DNA of 64,000 nucleotides from RPQJ01 sp963744735 (GTDB lineage: Bacteria > Pseudomonadota > Gammaproteobacteria > Steroidobacterales > Steroidobacteraceae), in the NCBI GenBank assembly GCA_963744735.1, contig CAVUVH010000008.1, positions 1-64,000 on the forward strand. Direction: 5' to 3'. Position numbers and translations under genes: made by a program. Every line of letters begins with the position of its first letter. Position 1 is the first letter of the stretch. A model generated the notes under the pieces. It saw only the letters and a list, made by a program, of their open reading frames with translations. It was not told the DNA's origin and searched no databases. This document shows, one piece after another, positions 55,086-64,000 of the stretch.

Positions 55086-56494
55086 TCAGCCGAGGAACTC
55101 GCGCGGGTCGGTGACGCGACCGCGCACGGCGGCCGCGGCGGCGGTGGCGGGGCTGGCCAGCAGCGTGCGCGCGCCGATGCCCTGCCGCCCCTCGAAATTG
55201 CGGTTGCTGGTGCTGACGCAGTACTGGCCGGCGTCGACGAGGTCGCCGTTCATGCCGAGGCACATCGAGCAGCCCGACTCGCGCCACTCGGCGCCGGCGT
55301 CGGTGAAGATCTTCGCCAGCCCGCGCTGCTCGGCCTCGCGCTTGATCTGCTGCGAACCCGGCACGACCAGCGCCCGCACGCCGCTTGGCGACCTTGCGCC
55401 CGCGCAGGATCGCGGCGGCGGCTTCGAGGTCCGACAGCCGCGCGTTGGTGCAGCTGCCGATGAACACGACCTGCACGGGCTTCTCGGCCAGGCGCTCGCC
55501 CGCGGTGCAGGCCCATGTAGGCGAGCGACTTGGCGAAGACCGCATCGCCCGGACGCTCGGGCACGCTGCCGGTGATGCTGGTGACCATGCCGGGATTGGT
55601 GCCGAACGTGATCATCGGCTCGAGCGTGGCTGGCGTCGAGCGTCACCTGCTTGTCGAACGCCGCGCCCGGATCGCTGCGCAGCGTCTGCCAGTCGGCGAC
55701 TGCCGCGTCCCAGGCCGCGCCCTGCGGCGCGAACGGGCGGCCCTCGAGGTACGCGAAGGTGGTGGCGTCCGGCGCGATCATGCCGGCGCGCGCGCCGGCC
55801 TCGATCGACATGTTGCAGACGGTCATGCGCTCGTCCATCGACAGCGCCTCGATGGCGGAGCCGCGGATACTCGATGACGTGACCGGTGCCGCCGTTGACG
55901 CCGATCTTGCCGATGATGGCGAGCACGAGGTCCTTGGCCGTCACGCCCGCCGGCAGCTTGCCGTGCACGTCGACTCGCGAGGGTCTTCGGCTTGCGCTGC
56001 AGCAGGCACTGCGTGGCCAGCACGTAGCCGACCTCGGTCGTGCCGATGCCGAAGGCGAGGGCGCCGAAGGCGCCGTGCGTGCTGGTGTGGCTGTCGCCGC
56101 AGACGATGGTCTTGCCGGGCTGCGTGGCGCCCTGCTCCGGCCCGATGATGTGCACGATGCCGCGCCGGCTGTCCTGCAGGCCGAGCAGGTTGACGCCGAA
56201 TTCGGCGCAGTTGACCTCGAGCTGTCGCACCTGCCGGGCCGCGGACTCGAGCTTGATCGGCAGGCCGCCGAAGATCTGCGCGGTGTCGGTCGGCGTCGAG
56301 TGGTCCATCGTGGCCAGCGTGCGGTCGAGCCGGCGCACCGGCAGGCCGCGCGCGCGCAGCACGTCGAAGGCCTGCGGCGAGGTGACCTCGTGCGTCAGGT
56401 GCAGGTCGATGTAGAGCACGGCGGGCGTGTCGGCGGTCTCGGGCACGACGACGTGCCGGTCCCAGACTTTTTCAAACAGGGTCTGCGCGGTCAT
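55086..56494 (-). CDS. leuC: 3-isopropylmalate dehydratase large subunit (several frameshifts)
   Basis: About 469 residues. Aconitase-family enzyme with a [4Fe-4S] cluster. Blocks in order: MTAQTLFEKVWDRHVV, LYIDLHLTHEVTSPQAFD, IVCGDSHTSTHGAFGALAFG, IGVNGGTGHVIEY, MTVCNMSIEAGARAGMIAPD, MITFGTNPGMVTSITGSVPE, VVFIGSCTNARLSDLEAAA (cluster Cys) and SGCSMCLGMNGD (cluster Cys pair). Indels near 55980, 55868, 55630, 55513 and 55385 break the frame while every motif survives, pointing to sequence errors. Confidence 0.93.
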
Positions 56495-56518
56495 TCAGTC
56501 TCCGGTCGGCCGTTCCGC

Positions 56519-58079
56519 TCAGACGGCGGCGGCGGGCGTGTCGCCCGAGTCCCCGCGGCGGCGCGAGGACTCGATGGCATTGATCACTTCGATGAAGGCG
56601 CGCACGCCGGACTCGACGATGTCGGTCGTGACGCTGGTGCCGCGGTAGCTGCGGCCGTTGTATTCGCAGGTGACGACGGCCTCGCCCTGGGCGTCCTCGC
56701 CGCTCGACACGCTGCGCACCTCGAACTTGCGCAGCTTCACGAACACGCCGGTGGCCTGCTCGATGGCCTTGAGCGCGGCATCCACCGGGCCGTCGCCCGA
56801 GGACTCCTGCGTCACGATGCGGCCGTCCGCGTGGCGCAGCACGACCCGGCCGGTGGCGAAGCGCGTCGAATCGCTGACCACGTGCAGGTTCTCGAGGTGC
56901 CAGGGGCCGACCGTCGACCTCGGTCTTGAGCACCAGCGCCTCGATGTCGCCGTCGAACAGTTCCTTCTTCTTGTCGGCCAGCGCCTTGAAGTCGTCGAAC
57001 ACGCGCGCCAGTTCGGCGTCCGACAGCTCGAAGCCGAGTTCCTTGATGCGCTCGCGCAGCGCGGCGCGGCCGCTGTGCTTGCCCAGCACGAGGTTGGTGC
57101 GCGACATGCCGACGTCGTGCGGCCGCATGATCTCGTAGGTGGAGTGGTGCTTGAGCATGCCGTGCTGGTGGATGCCGGACTCGTGCGCGAACGCGTTCTC
57201 GCCGACGACCGCCTTGTTGCGCGGGATCGGCATGCCGGTGATGCTCGACAGCAGGCGGCTGGTCGGGAACAGGCGGCGCGTGTCGATGCCGGTGTGCAGG
57301 CCGTAGATGCCCTCGCGCACCTTCAGCGCCATCGTGATCTCCTCGAGCGAGGCGTTGCCGGCCCGCTCGCCGATGCCGTTGATCGTGCACTCGACCTGGC
57401 GCGCGCCGCCGCGGACGGCCGCCAGGCTGTTGGCGACGGCCATGCCGAGGTCGTTGTGGCAGTGCACGCTGAACGTCACGCGGTCGGCGCCGCGCACGTT
57501 CTGCTGCAGGTACGAGAACACCTCGTAGAATTCCTCGGGCACGGTGTAGCCGACCGTGTCGGGGACGTTGATCGTGGTGGCGCCGGCCTCGATCACCGCC
57601 TCGACGACTTCGCGCAGGAACTCGGGTTCGGTGCGCGAGGCGTCCTCCGGCGAGAACTCGATGTCGTCACAGAGGCTGCGCGCGTACTTCACGCCCTCGA
57701 CCGCCGTGTGGATGATCTGTTCCTTGGCCATGTTGAGCTTGTGCTCGCGATGGATGGCGCTGGTCGCCAGGAACACGTGGATGCGCGGCTTCTCCGCCAC
57801 CCGGACCGCGCTCCAGACCTTGTCGATGTCCTCGCGGTTGCAGCGCGCCAGGCCCGCGATGATCGGGCCCCTGACTTCGCGCGCGATCTCGTGCACCGCC
57901 TCCCAGTCGCCGGGCGAGGCGGCCGGGAAGCCCGCTTCGATGACGTCCACGCCGAGCTCGGCCAGCGCCCGCGCCAGGCGCAGCTTTTCCGGCTGCGTCA
58001 TGCTGCAGCCGGGCGATTGCTCGCCGTCGCGCAGCGTCGTGTCGAAGATCAGGACGCGGTTCGGGTCTCGCTTGCTCAT
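56519..58079 (-). CDS. leuA: 2-isopropylmalate synthase (one frameshift)
   Basis: About 520 residues; condenses acetyl-CoA with 2-ketoisovalerate. LIFDTTLRDGEQSPGCSM, EAGFPAASPGDWEAV, TINVPDTVGYTVPEEF, HCHNDLGMAVANSLAAVRGG (metal His pair), INGIGERAGNASLEE and NAFAHESGIHQHGML are clear. An indel near 56915 precedes the C-terminal allosteric leucine-binding domain (VTCEYNGRSYRGTSVTTDIV). ATG 58079. Confidence 0.95.
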
Positions 58080-58122
58080 GGTCGTCACCGTGCGGTGTCA
58101 GCGGTCGTGAGTGCCTGGTCGG

Positions 58123-59109
58123 TCAGCCCTGGTTGAGCCACGGCATGCGGGCCCGCAGGCCGGCGCCGACCTTCTCGATCGGGTGCGCGAGGTCCTTCTT
58201 CATCAGGGCGTCGTACTTCTTGCGGCCGGTCTTGTTCTCGCGGATCCAGACGCGCGCGAAGCTGCCGTCCTGGATCTCGCCGAGGATCTTCTTCATTTCC
58301 TTCTTGGTCGCCTTGTTCACGACGCGCGGCCCGCGGGTGAGGTCGCCCCACTTGGCGGTGTGCGAGATGTACTTGTGCATCTTCGCCAGGCCGCCCTCGT
58401 GCAGCAGGTCGACGATCAGCTTCAGTTCGTGCATGCACTCGTAGTACGCGACCTCCGGCTGGTAACCGGCTTCGACCAGCGTCTCGTAGCCCTTCAGCAC
58501 GAGTTCGGTGGCGCCGCCGCAGAGCACGGCCTGCTCGCCGAACAGGTCGGTCTCGGTCTCTTCCTTGAAGGTGGTCTGGATCACGCCGGCGCGCGTGCCG
58601 CCGATGCCGTCGGCGTAGGCGAGCGCCTTGGCCTGCGCCTTGCCCGAGGCGTCCTGCGCCACGGCGATGAGGCAGGGCACGCCGCGGCCTTCCTGGTACT
58701 GGCGGCGCACGAGGCCGCCCGGGCCCTTCGGCGCGATCAGCACGACGTCGAGGTCCTTGCGCGGCTTGATCTGCTTGAAGTGGATGTTGAAGCCGTGCGC
58801 GAACAGCAGCGTCGCGCCCTTGGCCAGGTTCGGCAGGATTTCCTTGTAGTTTTCGGCCTGCGTGGTGTCCGGCGTGAGCAGCGCGACGAGCGTGGCGCCC
58901 TTGACGGCCTCGGCCGGCGTGGCGACCGCGAGGCCGTCCTTCTTCGCCTGCTTCCAGCTGTCGCCCTTGCGCACGCCGATGACGACGTCGTAGCCCGAAT
59001 CCTTGAGGTTCAGCGCATGCGCGCGGCCCTGGCTGCCGTAGCCGACCACGGCGATCTTCGCGCCCTTGAGCGCCTTCTTGTCGACGTCTTTCTTCGAGTA
59101 CGCACGCAT
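58123..59109 (-). CDS. ilvC: ketol-acid reductoisomerase, class I
   Basis: Intact, 328 residues, the short class I form. Converts acetohydroxy acids to dihydroxy acids with NADPH. Rossmann motif AVVGYGSQGRAHALNLKDSG, then LLTPDTTQAENYKEI, LLFAHGFNIHF, APKGPGGLVRRQY, TDLFGEQAVLCGG (metal Asp/Glu) and YECMHELKLIVDLLHEGG. ATG 59109 starts MRAYSKKDVDKKALKG. First structural gene of the ilvC-leuACDB operon behind the attenuator. Confidence 0.96.
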   Translation of the reverse strand: MRAYSKKDVDKKALKGAKIAVVGYGSQGRAHALNLKDSGYDVVIGVRKGDSWKQAKKDGLAVATPAEAVKGATLVALLTPDTTQAENYKEILPNLAKGATLLFAHGFNIHFKQIKPRKDLDVVLIAPKGPGGLVRRQYQEGRGVPCLIAVAQDASGKAQAKALAYADGIGGTRAGVIQTTFKEETETDLFGEQAVLCGGATELVLKGYETLVEAGYQPEVAYYECMHELKLIVDLLHEGGLAKMHKYISHTAKWGDLTRGPRVVNKATKKEMKKILGEIQDGSFARVWIRENKTGRKKYDALMKKDLAHPIEKVGAGLRARMPWLNQG

Positions 59110-59153
59110 CTCGTCATCTCCTCGGAATCGAATCCGTATTGCCGAACCTGAAA

Positions 59154-59191
59154 CTAAAAACCCCGCGCCGGCGGTTGGGCCGTGCGGGGTT
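59154..59191 (-). terminator. attenuator terminator upstream of ilvC
   Basis: On the minus strand AACCCCGC (59191-59184) pairs with GCGGGGTT (59166-59159), closing a 17-base loop and followed by a run of five T. An alternative antiterminator is available: TGCGGGG at the end of the leader peptide gene can pair with CCCCGCA of the first terminator arm. This is the classical amino-acid attenuation layout. Confidence 0.8.
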
Positions 59192-59219
59192 CCTGATGTC
59201 CAATCGCGCCTCTGCGCTC

Positions 59220-59333
59220 TCAGCCCGGAGCCCCGCACCTCCGCAGGGGAAGCAGGGTAAGGGACGCAAGCAGCAGGCCGGCCTCGACGGAGACCGTATC
59301 GGTAACGAGGGAAGTGTCGCGCGACGACTTCAT
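59220..59333 (-). CDS. leucine-rich leader peptide of the ilv-leu operon
   Basis: 37-codon ORF from ATG 59333 ending 28 bases before the terminator stem. It contains the regulatory stretch AGLLLASLTLLPL with eight leucines in eleven residues counted from the first Leu, plus Val codons upstream (SLVTDTVSV). Ribosome stalling at Leu codons under starvation would favour the antiterminator. A longer open frame upstream in the same phase lies antisense to the aminopeptidase gene and is ignored. Named by function only. Confidence 0.75.
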   Translation of the reverse strand: MKSSRDTSLVTDTVSVEAGLLLASLTLLPLRRCGAPG

Positions 59334-59453
59334 CCGGCGCCTGCAAGTGATTGCGGGAAAGGCAGAATGCGGATAGCAGCATAGCAAACCCGGCATTGTC
59401 AACCGCACTGCAAAAAGACCGCTCCAGTAAACTGGCGCCTCGCTCCCGCCCTC

Positions 59454-60886
59454 ATGCACTGGAACCCTGCCGTGGATTTTCTCCTCGATCCCGTCGGCGC
59501 TGCCGCGAGCGGCGCGCCGGCCTGCGAGCTGTGGCTCGTCACCCAGTCCGGCGTCGAGCAATGGCTGGCCGGCCGCGATGCCGTCGAGCGCGCCTGGCTG
59601 CAGAGCGCCGGATTCAAGGCCGAGCGCCAGCAACTCGTGGTCGTGCCGGGCGCAGATGGGCTGCCGCGGGCCGCCGTGCTCGGACTCGGTCCGCTGGCGA
59701 GCCTGGCGGCGCTGGAGCTCTGGCATGTCGCGGGACTGCCCGACCGTTTGCCGGGCAACAGCCGGTGGCGAGCCGCGCAGGCACTCGAGCCCGCCGCGGC
59801 GACGACCCTGGCGCTGGGCTGGGCCTACGGCAGCTACCGGTTCGATGCCTACAAGTCCGCGGCCCGCAGCACCGCCGCGCGCGCCCGCCTGCAGGTGCCG
59901 GCAAACGCCGACGTGCGAACTCGCCACGCGGCTGGCGGCCGCGACGGCCATGGCGCGCGATTTCGTCAACACGCCGGCGTCGGACTTCACGCCGGAGCGG
60001 CTCGCCGCCGAAGCCATGCAGCTCGCGCGCGCGCACGGTGCCGTCGCCGCTGGAGGTGACCGGTGCCGAACTGCGGCAGGGTTTCCCGGCCATCCACGCC
60101 GTCGGGCAGGCGTCGGCCAGCGCGCCGCGGCTGGTCGATTTCGCCTGGGGCGACCCGCGACATCCCAGGCTCACGCTGGTCGGCAAGGGCGTGTGCTTCG
60201 ACACCGGCGGCCTCGACATCAAGCCATCCGCCGGGATGGCACTGATGAAGAAGGACATGGGCGGCGCGGCCTGCACGCTGGCGCTCGCGCGTCTCGTCAT
60301 GGAGACGCGGTTGCCCGTGCGGCTGCGCGTGCTGATCCCGGCGGTCGAGAATGCGATTGCCGGCAATGCCTACCGGCCCGGCGACGTGATCCGCACGCGC
60401 AAGGGGTTGACGGTCGAGATCGGCAACACCGATGCCGAGGGCCGGCTGGTGCTGTGCGATGCGCTGGCGCTCGCGGACGACGAGCGGCCCGACCTGCTGA
60501 TCGACCTCGCCACGCTGACCGGTGCCGCGCGCATCGCGCTCGGGCCGGAGCTGCCCGCGGTGTTCGGCACGCGGCAGGAAACGATCGATGCCCTGCTGCG
60601 CCACGGGCGCGAGGTCGCCGACCCGCTGTGGCAACTGCCGCTGTGGCACGGCTACGACGAGGACATCGCCAGCAAGGTGGCGGACATCAACAACGCCTCG
60701 GCCTCGGCTTTCGCCGGCGCGATCATCGGCGCGCTGTACCTGCAGCGCTTCGTCACGCAGACGCCGGACTGGGTCCACATCGACCTGTACGCCTGGAATC
60801 CGCGCGAGCGACCGGGCCGCCCGCTGGGGGCGGAGGCGCACGCAGTGCGCGCGCTGTACGCGCTGCTCGTCGAACGCTACGGCTGA
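59454..60886 (+). CDS. M17 leucyl aminopeptidase family protein (frameshifted)
   Basis: Metallo-exopeptidase of the PepA family, about 477 residues. Signatures: TAMARDFVNTPASDFTPERL, VGKGVCFDTGGLDIKPS and MALMKKDMGGAAC (metal Lys/Asp), and the family motif NTDAEGRLVLCDALA; the C-terminal ADINNASASAFAGAIIGALY follows. Indels near 59920 and 60050. ATG 59454 starts MHWNPAVDFLL. The N-terminal domain is short compared with E. coli PepA, fitting the M17 subgroup often annotated as leucyl aminopeptidase family rather than PepA proper. DNA-binding activity as in PepA should not be assumed. Confidence 0.9.
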
Positions 60887-60904
60887 GACGGCGCGCCACG
60901 GCCG

Positions 60905-62161
60905 ATGGACCTCGCCTACGAACGGCGCGCCTGGACACTGATCTACCTGTGCCTCGGCTTCGTCGAAGGCGGCACCGCCGCGGTCATGGTGCGCGCGCTG
61001 TTCGTCGCCCAGGCGCCGGCGCTCGCCGTCGACCTGGTCGTGGCCGTGGTCAGCGCCGCGCCGGCATGGGCCAACCTGGCCAGCATGGCGTATGCCCGCC
61101 GTGCGCAGGGCCAGCGCAAGGTCGAATTCCTGTATCCGCTGCTGCTCGCGATGACAGCGTGTGTCGGCGCGCTGGCGCTGGTGCCGGAATCCGGCGCCGG
61201 CCTGGTTGCGTTCGTCGTGCTGTACACGGCTGCGCGCCTGCTGTGGGCGGGCGTCGAGACCGTGCGCTCGGTGCTCTGGAGCGTGAATTATCCGTCGCGC
61301 CTGCGGGCCCGGATCACCGGGCGGATCATGATCAACACCTCGATCGCGCTGGCGGTGACCGGCGTGGGTGTCGGCTGGCTGCTCGGTCACGAGGGGCCGG
61401 GCTGGCGGGCGGCGATCCTGGCCGGCGCCGCGTGCGGCGTGGCGGGCACGCTCGCGTTCCGCCGCTTCAAGGTGCGGCGCGAGGCCGAACTGCTGCAGGC
61501 CGAACTCGCGCGGCTGCGTGAAGGCGCCAGCTTCGGCTTCGGCGGCATGCGTGCGCTGCTGGCGGAAGATCCCGCCTTCCGCCGTTACCAGGCGGCGATG
61601 ACGATCTTCGGCGCCGGGCTGCTGTCACTCATGCCGCTGCTCGTGATCTGCCTGGGCGACGTGCTGCGCCTGCCGGCGCTGTGGCAGGTGCTGGTCACGA
61701 CCGCGGTGCCCGTCATGGTGATTCCGCTGGCCATCCAGCCCTGGGCCCGCTACCTGGACCTGCATCGCGTGCTGGCTTTTCGTGCCGTGCACGGCCGGGT
61801 CACGGTCGCCGCCGTGCTGCTGCTGGCCGGGGCCGTGCTGCTGCACCAGCCGTGGTTGCTGGCGCCGGGCGCCCTGCTGCTCGGCATCAGCACGGCGGCG
61901 GGCAGCCTTGGCTGGACACTGGGGCACAACGATTTCGCGCCCCGCGGCGAGGAGACCCGCTACATGGCGCTGCACGTGACGCTCACGGGTCTGCGCGGCC
62001 TGGTCGCGCCGCCCCTGGTCATCGCCGGTTATCACGCGCTGGACGCGGTCCAGCCGGGCCTGGGCCCGTACGCGCTCCTGCTCCCGGTGCTGCTGGTGCT
62101 GCTCGGTGCGCGCCGCTTCCACCGCATGCACCGCGCGCAGTCCGCGGCAGCCGGCAGGTGA
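60905..62161 (+). CDS. MFS-type permease of unknown substrate
   Basis: Intact, 418 residues with about eleven or twelve hydrophobic segments, e.g. WTLIYLCLGFVEGGTAAVMV, VVLYTAARLLWAGVET, LLSLMPLLVICLGDVL and LLPVLLVLLGARRF. A charged cytoplasmic segment with coiled-coil character (RREAELLQAELARLREG) lies mid-protein. No substrate-defining motif recognised. It starts 18 bases after the aminopeptidase, so peptide or amino-acid handling is conceivable but unproven. Confidence 0.75.
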   Translation: MDLAYERRAWTLIYLCLGFVEGGTAAVMVRALFVAQAPALAVDLVVAVVSAAPAWANLASMAYARRAQGQRKVEFLYPLLLAMTACVGALALVPESGAGLVAFVVLYTAARLLWAGVETVRSVLWSVNYPSRLRARITGRIMINTSIALAVTGVGVGWLLGHEGPGWRAAILAGAACGVAGTLAFRRFKVRREAELLQAELARLREGASFGFGGMRALLAEDPAFRRYQAAMTIFGAGLLSLMPLLVICLGDVLRLPALWQVLVTTAVPVMVIPLAIQPWARYLDLHRVLAFRAVHGRVTVAAVLLLAGAVLLHQPWLLAPGALLLGISTAAGSLGWTLGHNDFAPRGEETRYMALHVTLTGLRGLVAPPLVIAGYHALDAVQPGLGPYALLLPVLLVLLGARRFHRMHRAQSAAAGR

Positions 62162-62228
62162 CCGCGTCCGGGCCACGCCTCACAATGCGGGGCTGGCCGA
62201 CCCTTCCTGTCCTGCTGGAGCATTGCCG

Positions 62229-63935
62229 ATGAGCCGCCGCAAAGTGGACCCCCGACCGTATTCGAAGCTCGTGTTCGACGGCGTCAAGCAGACGCCGAGT
62301 CGCGCCATGCTGCGGGCCGTGGGGTTTGACGACCGTGATTTCAGGAAGCCGCAGGTCGGCGTGGCGTCGACCTGGAGCAACCTGACTCCCTGCAACATGC
62401 ACATCGACAAGCTGGCTGCGCTGGCGGCCCGCGGCGCCGATGCGGCGGGCGGCAAGAGCACGATCTTCGGCACGATCACCGTCTCCGACGGGATCTCGAT
62501 GGGCACGCCGGGCATGCGGTATTCGCTGGTGTCGCGCGAGGTCATCGCCGACTCGATCGAGACTGTCGTCGGCGCGCAGGGCTTCGACGGCGTCGTCGCC
62601 ATCGGCGGCTGCGACAAGAACATGCCAGGCTGCATGATGGCCATCGCGCGGCTCGATCGTCCCGCTGTATTCGTATACGGCGGTACGATCAGGCCAGGCG
62701 AGAAGAAGCGCGACGTGGTGTCGGTGTTCGAGGCGGTCGGCCAGCACGCGAGCGGCGTCATCAGCGACCGCCAGCTGAAGGAGGTCGAGCGCACGGCCAT
62801 CCCGGGCGCCGGCAGCTGCGGCGGCATGTACACCGCCAACACCATGGCTTCGGCGATCGAGGCGCTGGGCATGAGCCTCGCCAACAGCTCGGCGCAGGAG
62901 GCTGTGTCGCGCCACAAGCGCACCGACGCCGAGCGCGCGGGCAGGGCGGTGGTCAACCTGGTCCGGCTGGGCATCAAGCCCTCGATGATCCTGACGCGCG
63001 AGGCGTTCGAGAACGCGATCGTCGTCACCATCGCGCTCGGCGGTTCGACCAACGCGGTGCTGCACCTGCTGGCGATCGCGCACGCGGCCAACGTGCCGCT
63101 GCAACTCGACGACTTCACGCGCATCGGCAAGCGGGTGCCGGTGCTGGCCGACCTGCGCCCGAGCGGGCGCTACTCGATGTCGGAGCTGATCCGGATCGGC
63201 GGCATCCAGCCGCTGATGAAGTCGCTGCTCGACGCCGGCTTCCTGCACGGCGACTGCCTCACCGTGACCGGCAAGACGCTGCGGCAGAACCTCGCCCGGG
63301 TCAAACCCTATCCGCAGGAACAGGACATCGTCCGGCCGCTCACCCGGCCCATCAAGTCCGAGAGCCACCTCGTGATCCTGTACGGCAACCTGGCGCCCGA
63401 GGGCGCCGTGGCCAAGATCAGCGGCAAGGAAGGCCTGCAGTTCTCGGGACGCGCGCGCGTCTTCGAGGGCGAGGAGGCCGCGCTGCAGGCGATCCTCGAC
63501 GGCACGGTGCTCGCGGGCGACGTGGTCGTCGTGCGCTACGAGGGGCCGCGCGGCGGACCGGGCATGCGCGAGATGCTCAGCCCGACCGCCGCGATCATGG
63601 GCAAGGGCCTGGGCGACAAGGTGGCGCTGATCACCGACGGACGCTTTTCCGGCGGCAGCCATGGCTTCGTCGTGGGGCACGTGTCGCCCGAGGCGGCGCT
63701 GGGCGGCCCGCTGGCGCTGGTGCGCGACGGCGACGGCATCGCCATCGACGCGACCAGGCGGGAGCTCACGCTGCAGCTCGGCGCAACCGAGCTGGCGCAG
63801 CGACGGGCGCAGTGGCAGCCGCGCGCGCCCTATGCCACTCGCGGCGTGCTGGCGAAGTACGCGGCCCTGGTCAGCAGCGCGTCGCTCGGGGCGGTCACCG
63901 ACGGTGGACTCGGCCTCGCGCCGCCACCGAAGTAG
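62229..63935 (+). CDS. ilvD: dihydroxy-acid dehydratase
   Basis: Intact, 568 residues; makes 2-keto acids for isoleucine, valine and leucine. Iron-sulfur Cys ligands in NLTPCNMHIDKLA, VVAIGGCDKNMPGCMMA and PGAGSCGGMYTANTMASAIE; metal-binding HLVILYGNLAPEGAVAK and C-terminal LITDGRFSGGSHGFVVGH. ATG 62229 (MSRRKVDPRPYSKLVFDG) is the family start; upstream in-frame codons overlap the permease end. Its position near, but opposite to, the ilvC-leu operon suggests separate regulation. Confidence 0.96.
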   Translation: MSRRKVDPRPYSKLVFDGVKQTPSRAMLRAVGFDDRDFRKPQVGVASTWSNLTPCNMHIDKLAALAARGADAAGGKSTIFGTITVSDGISMGTPGMRYSLVSREVIADSIETVVGAQGFDGVVAIGGCDKNMPGCMMAIARLDRPAVFVYGGTIRPGEKKRDVVSVFEAVGQHASGVISDRQLKEVERTAIPGAGSCGGMYTANTMASAIEALGMSLANSSAQEAVSRHKRTDAERAGRAVVNLVRLGIKPSMILTREAFENAIVVTIALGGSTNAVLHLLAIAHAANVPLQLDDFTRIGKRVPVLADLRPSGRYSMSELIRIGGIQPLMKSLLDAGFLHGDCLTVTGKTLRQNLARVKPYPQEQDIVRPLTRPIKSESHLVILYGNLAPEGAVAKISGKEGLQFSGRARVFEGEEAALQAILDGTVLAGDVVVVRYEGPRGGPGMREMLSPTAAIMGKGLGDKVALITDGRFSGGSHGFVVGHVSPEAALGGPLALVRDGDGIAIDATRRELTLQLGATELAQRRAQWQPRAPYATRGVLAKYAALVSSASLGAVTDGGLGLAPPPK

Positions 63936-63968
63936 ACCGGGAAACACAATCTCGCTTCGAGTCAACTA

Positions 63969-63997
63969 TTGTCTTGCTCATTACTGGTCGGTAAAGT
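63969..63997 (+). promoter_or_regulatory. weak promoter candidate at the window end
   Basis: TTGTCT (63969-63974), 17 bases, TAAAGT (63992-63997) reading out of the window after ilvD. It fits the sigma-70 pattern only moderately, and the downstream gene is not visible. Confidence 0.3.
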
Positions 63998-64000
63998 CCG

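Noticed and set aside
63812..63994. 60-codon ORF at the right end
   Set aside because: It mostly overlaps the end of ilvD in another frame and has no supporting features.

Overview
The window looks like chromosome of a high-GC gammaproteobacterium, probably from the Xanthomonadales/Nevskiales/Steroidobacterales side of the class. Markers: the infC-rpmI-rplT-pheS-pheT-ihfA-merR-tRNA-Pro block, a fused aspartate kinase/diaminopimelate decarboxylase (typical of Xanthomonadaceae), a yerC-hisGDCBHAF(IE) operon, an ilvC-leuACDB operon, and metX-metB behind a SAM-I riboswitch. No rRNA, CRISPR, IS element or phage gene was seen. Many single-base indels interrupt otherwise well conserved genes, including core ones (aspC-like, uvrB, pheT, leuB, leuC). 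They therefore look mainly like sequencing or assembly errors, and such genes are given as one full-length feature with the breaks described.

Layout. 0-3.6 kb: tRNA-Asn, an aminotransferase and uvrB. 3.65-26.8 kb: an accessory catabolic island. It has a plus operon (Baeyer-Villiger monooxygenase, PQQ dehydrogenase, SDR), a minus operon (TonB receptor, SDR, APH-type kinase, acyl-CoA synthetase), and a second plus operon (acyl-CoA dehydrogenase, SnoaL-like protein, alpha/beta hydrolase, luciferase-like oxidoreductase, cofC, fbiC, npdG). A second APH-type kinase, an alpha-methylacyl-CoA racemase, a TetR regulator and cofD/cofE follow. 26.9-53.1 kb: tRNA-Val, translation genes, tRNA-Pro, lysine and histidine biosynthesis, methionine genes. 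53.4-64 kb: leucine/isoleucine/valine biosynthesis, an M17 aminopeptidase and an MFS permease.

The most interesting part is the island. It carries a near-complete coenzyme F420 biosynthesis set (cofC, fbiC = cofG+cofH, cofD, cofE), an F420:NADP oxidoreductase and a candidate F420-using luciferase-like enzyme, inside what reads as a ketone/branched-acid degradation cluster. A plausible route is: uptake (TonB receptor), periplasmic alcohol oxidation (PQQ enzyme), Baeyer-Villiger oxidation to an ester or lactone, hydrolysis to a hydroxy acid, CoA activation, phosphorylation and elimination by APH kinase plus acyl-CoA dehydrogenase (as in levulinate catabolism), and racemisation of a methyl-branched acyl-CoA. 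Three intergenic regions of the island share a 15-bp motif, CTTGC-N5-ACAAG, a candidate operator for the island TetR protein.

Regulatory elements visible elsewhere: a 28-bp near-perfect palindrome before the yerC-his operon, a leucine-rich leader peptide with a terminator hairpin before ilvC, the SAM-I riboswitch before metX, a bidirectional terminator between metB and leuB, and an attenuator-like hairpin before pheS.
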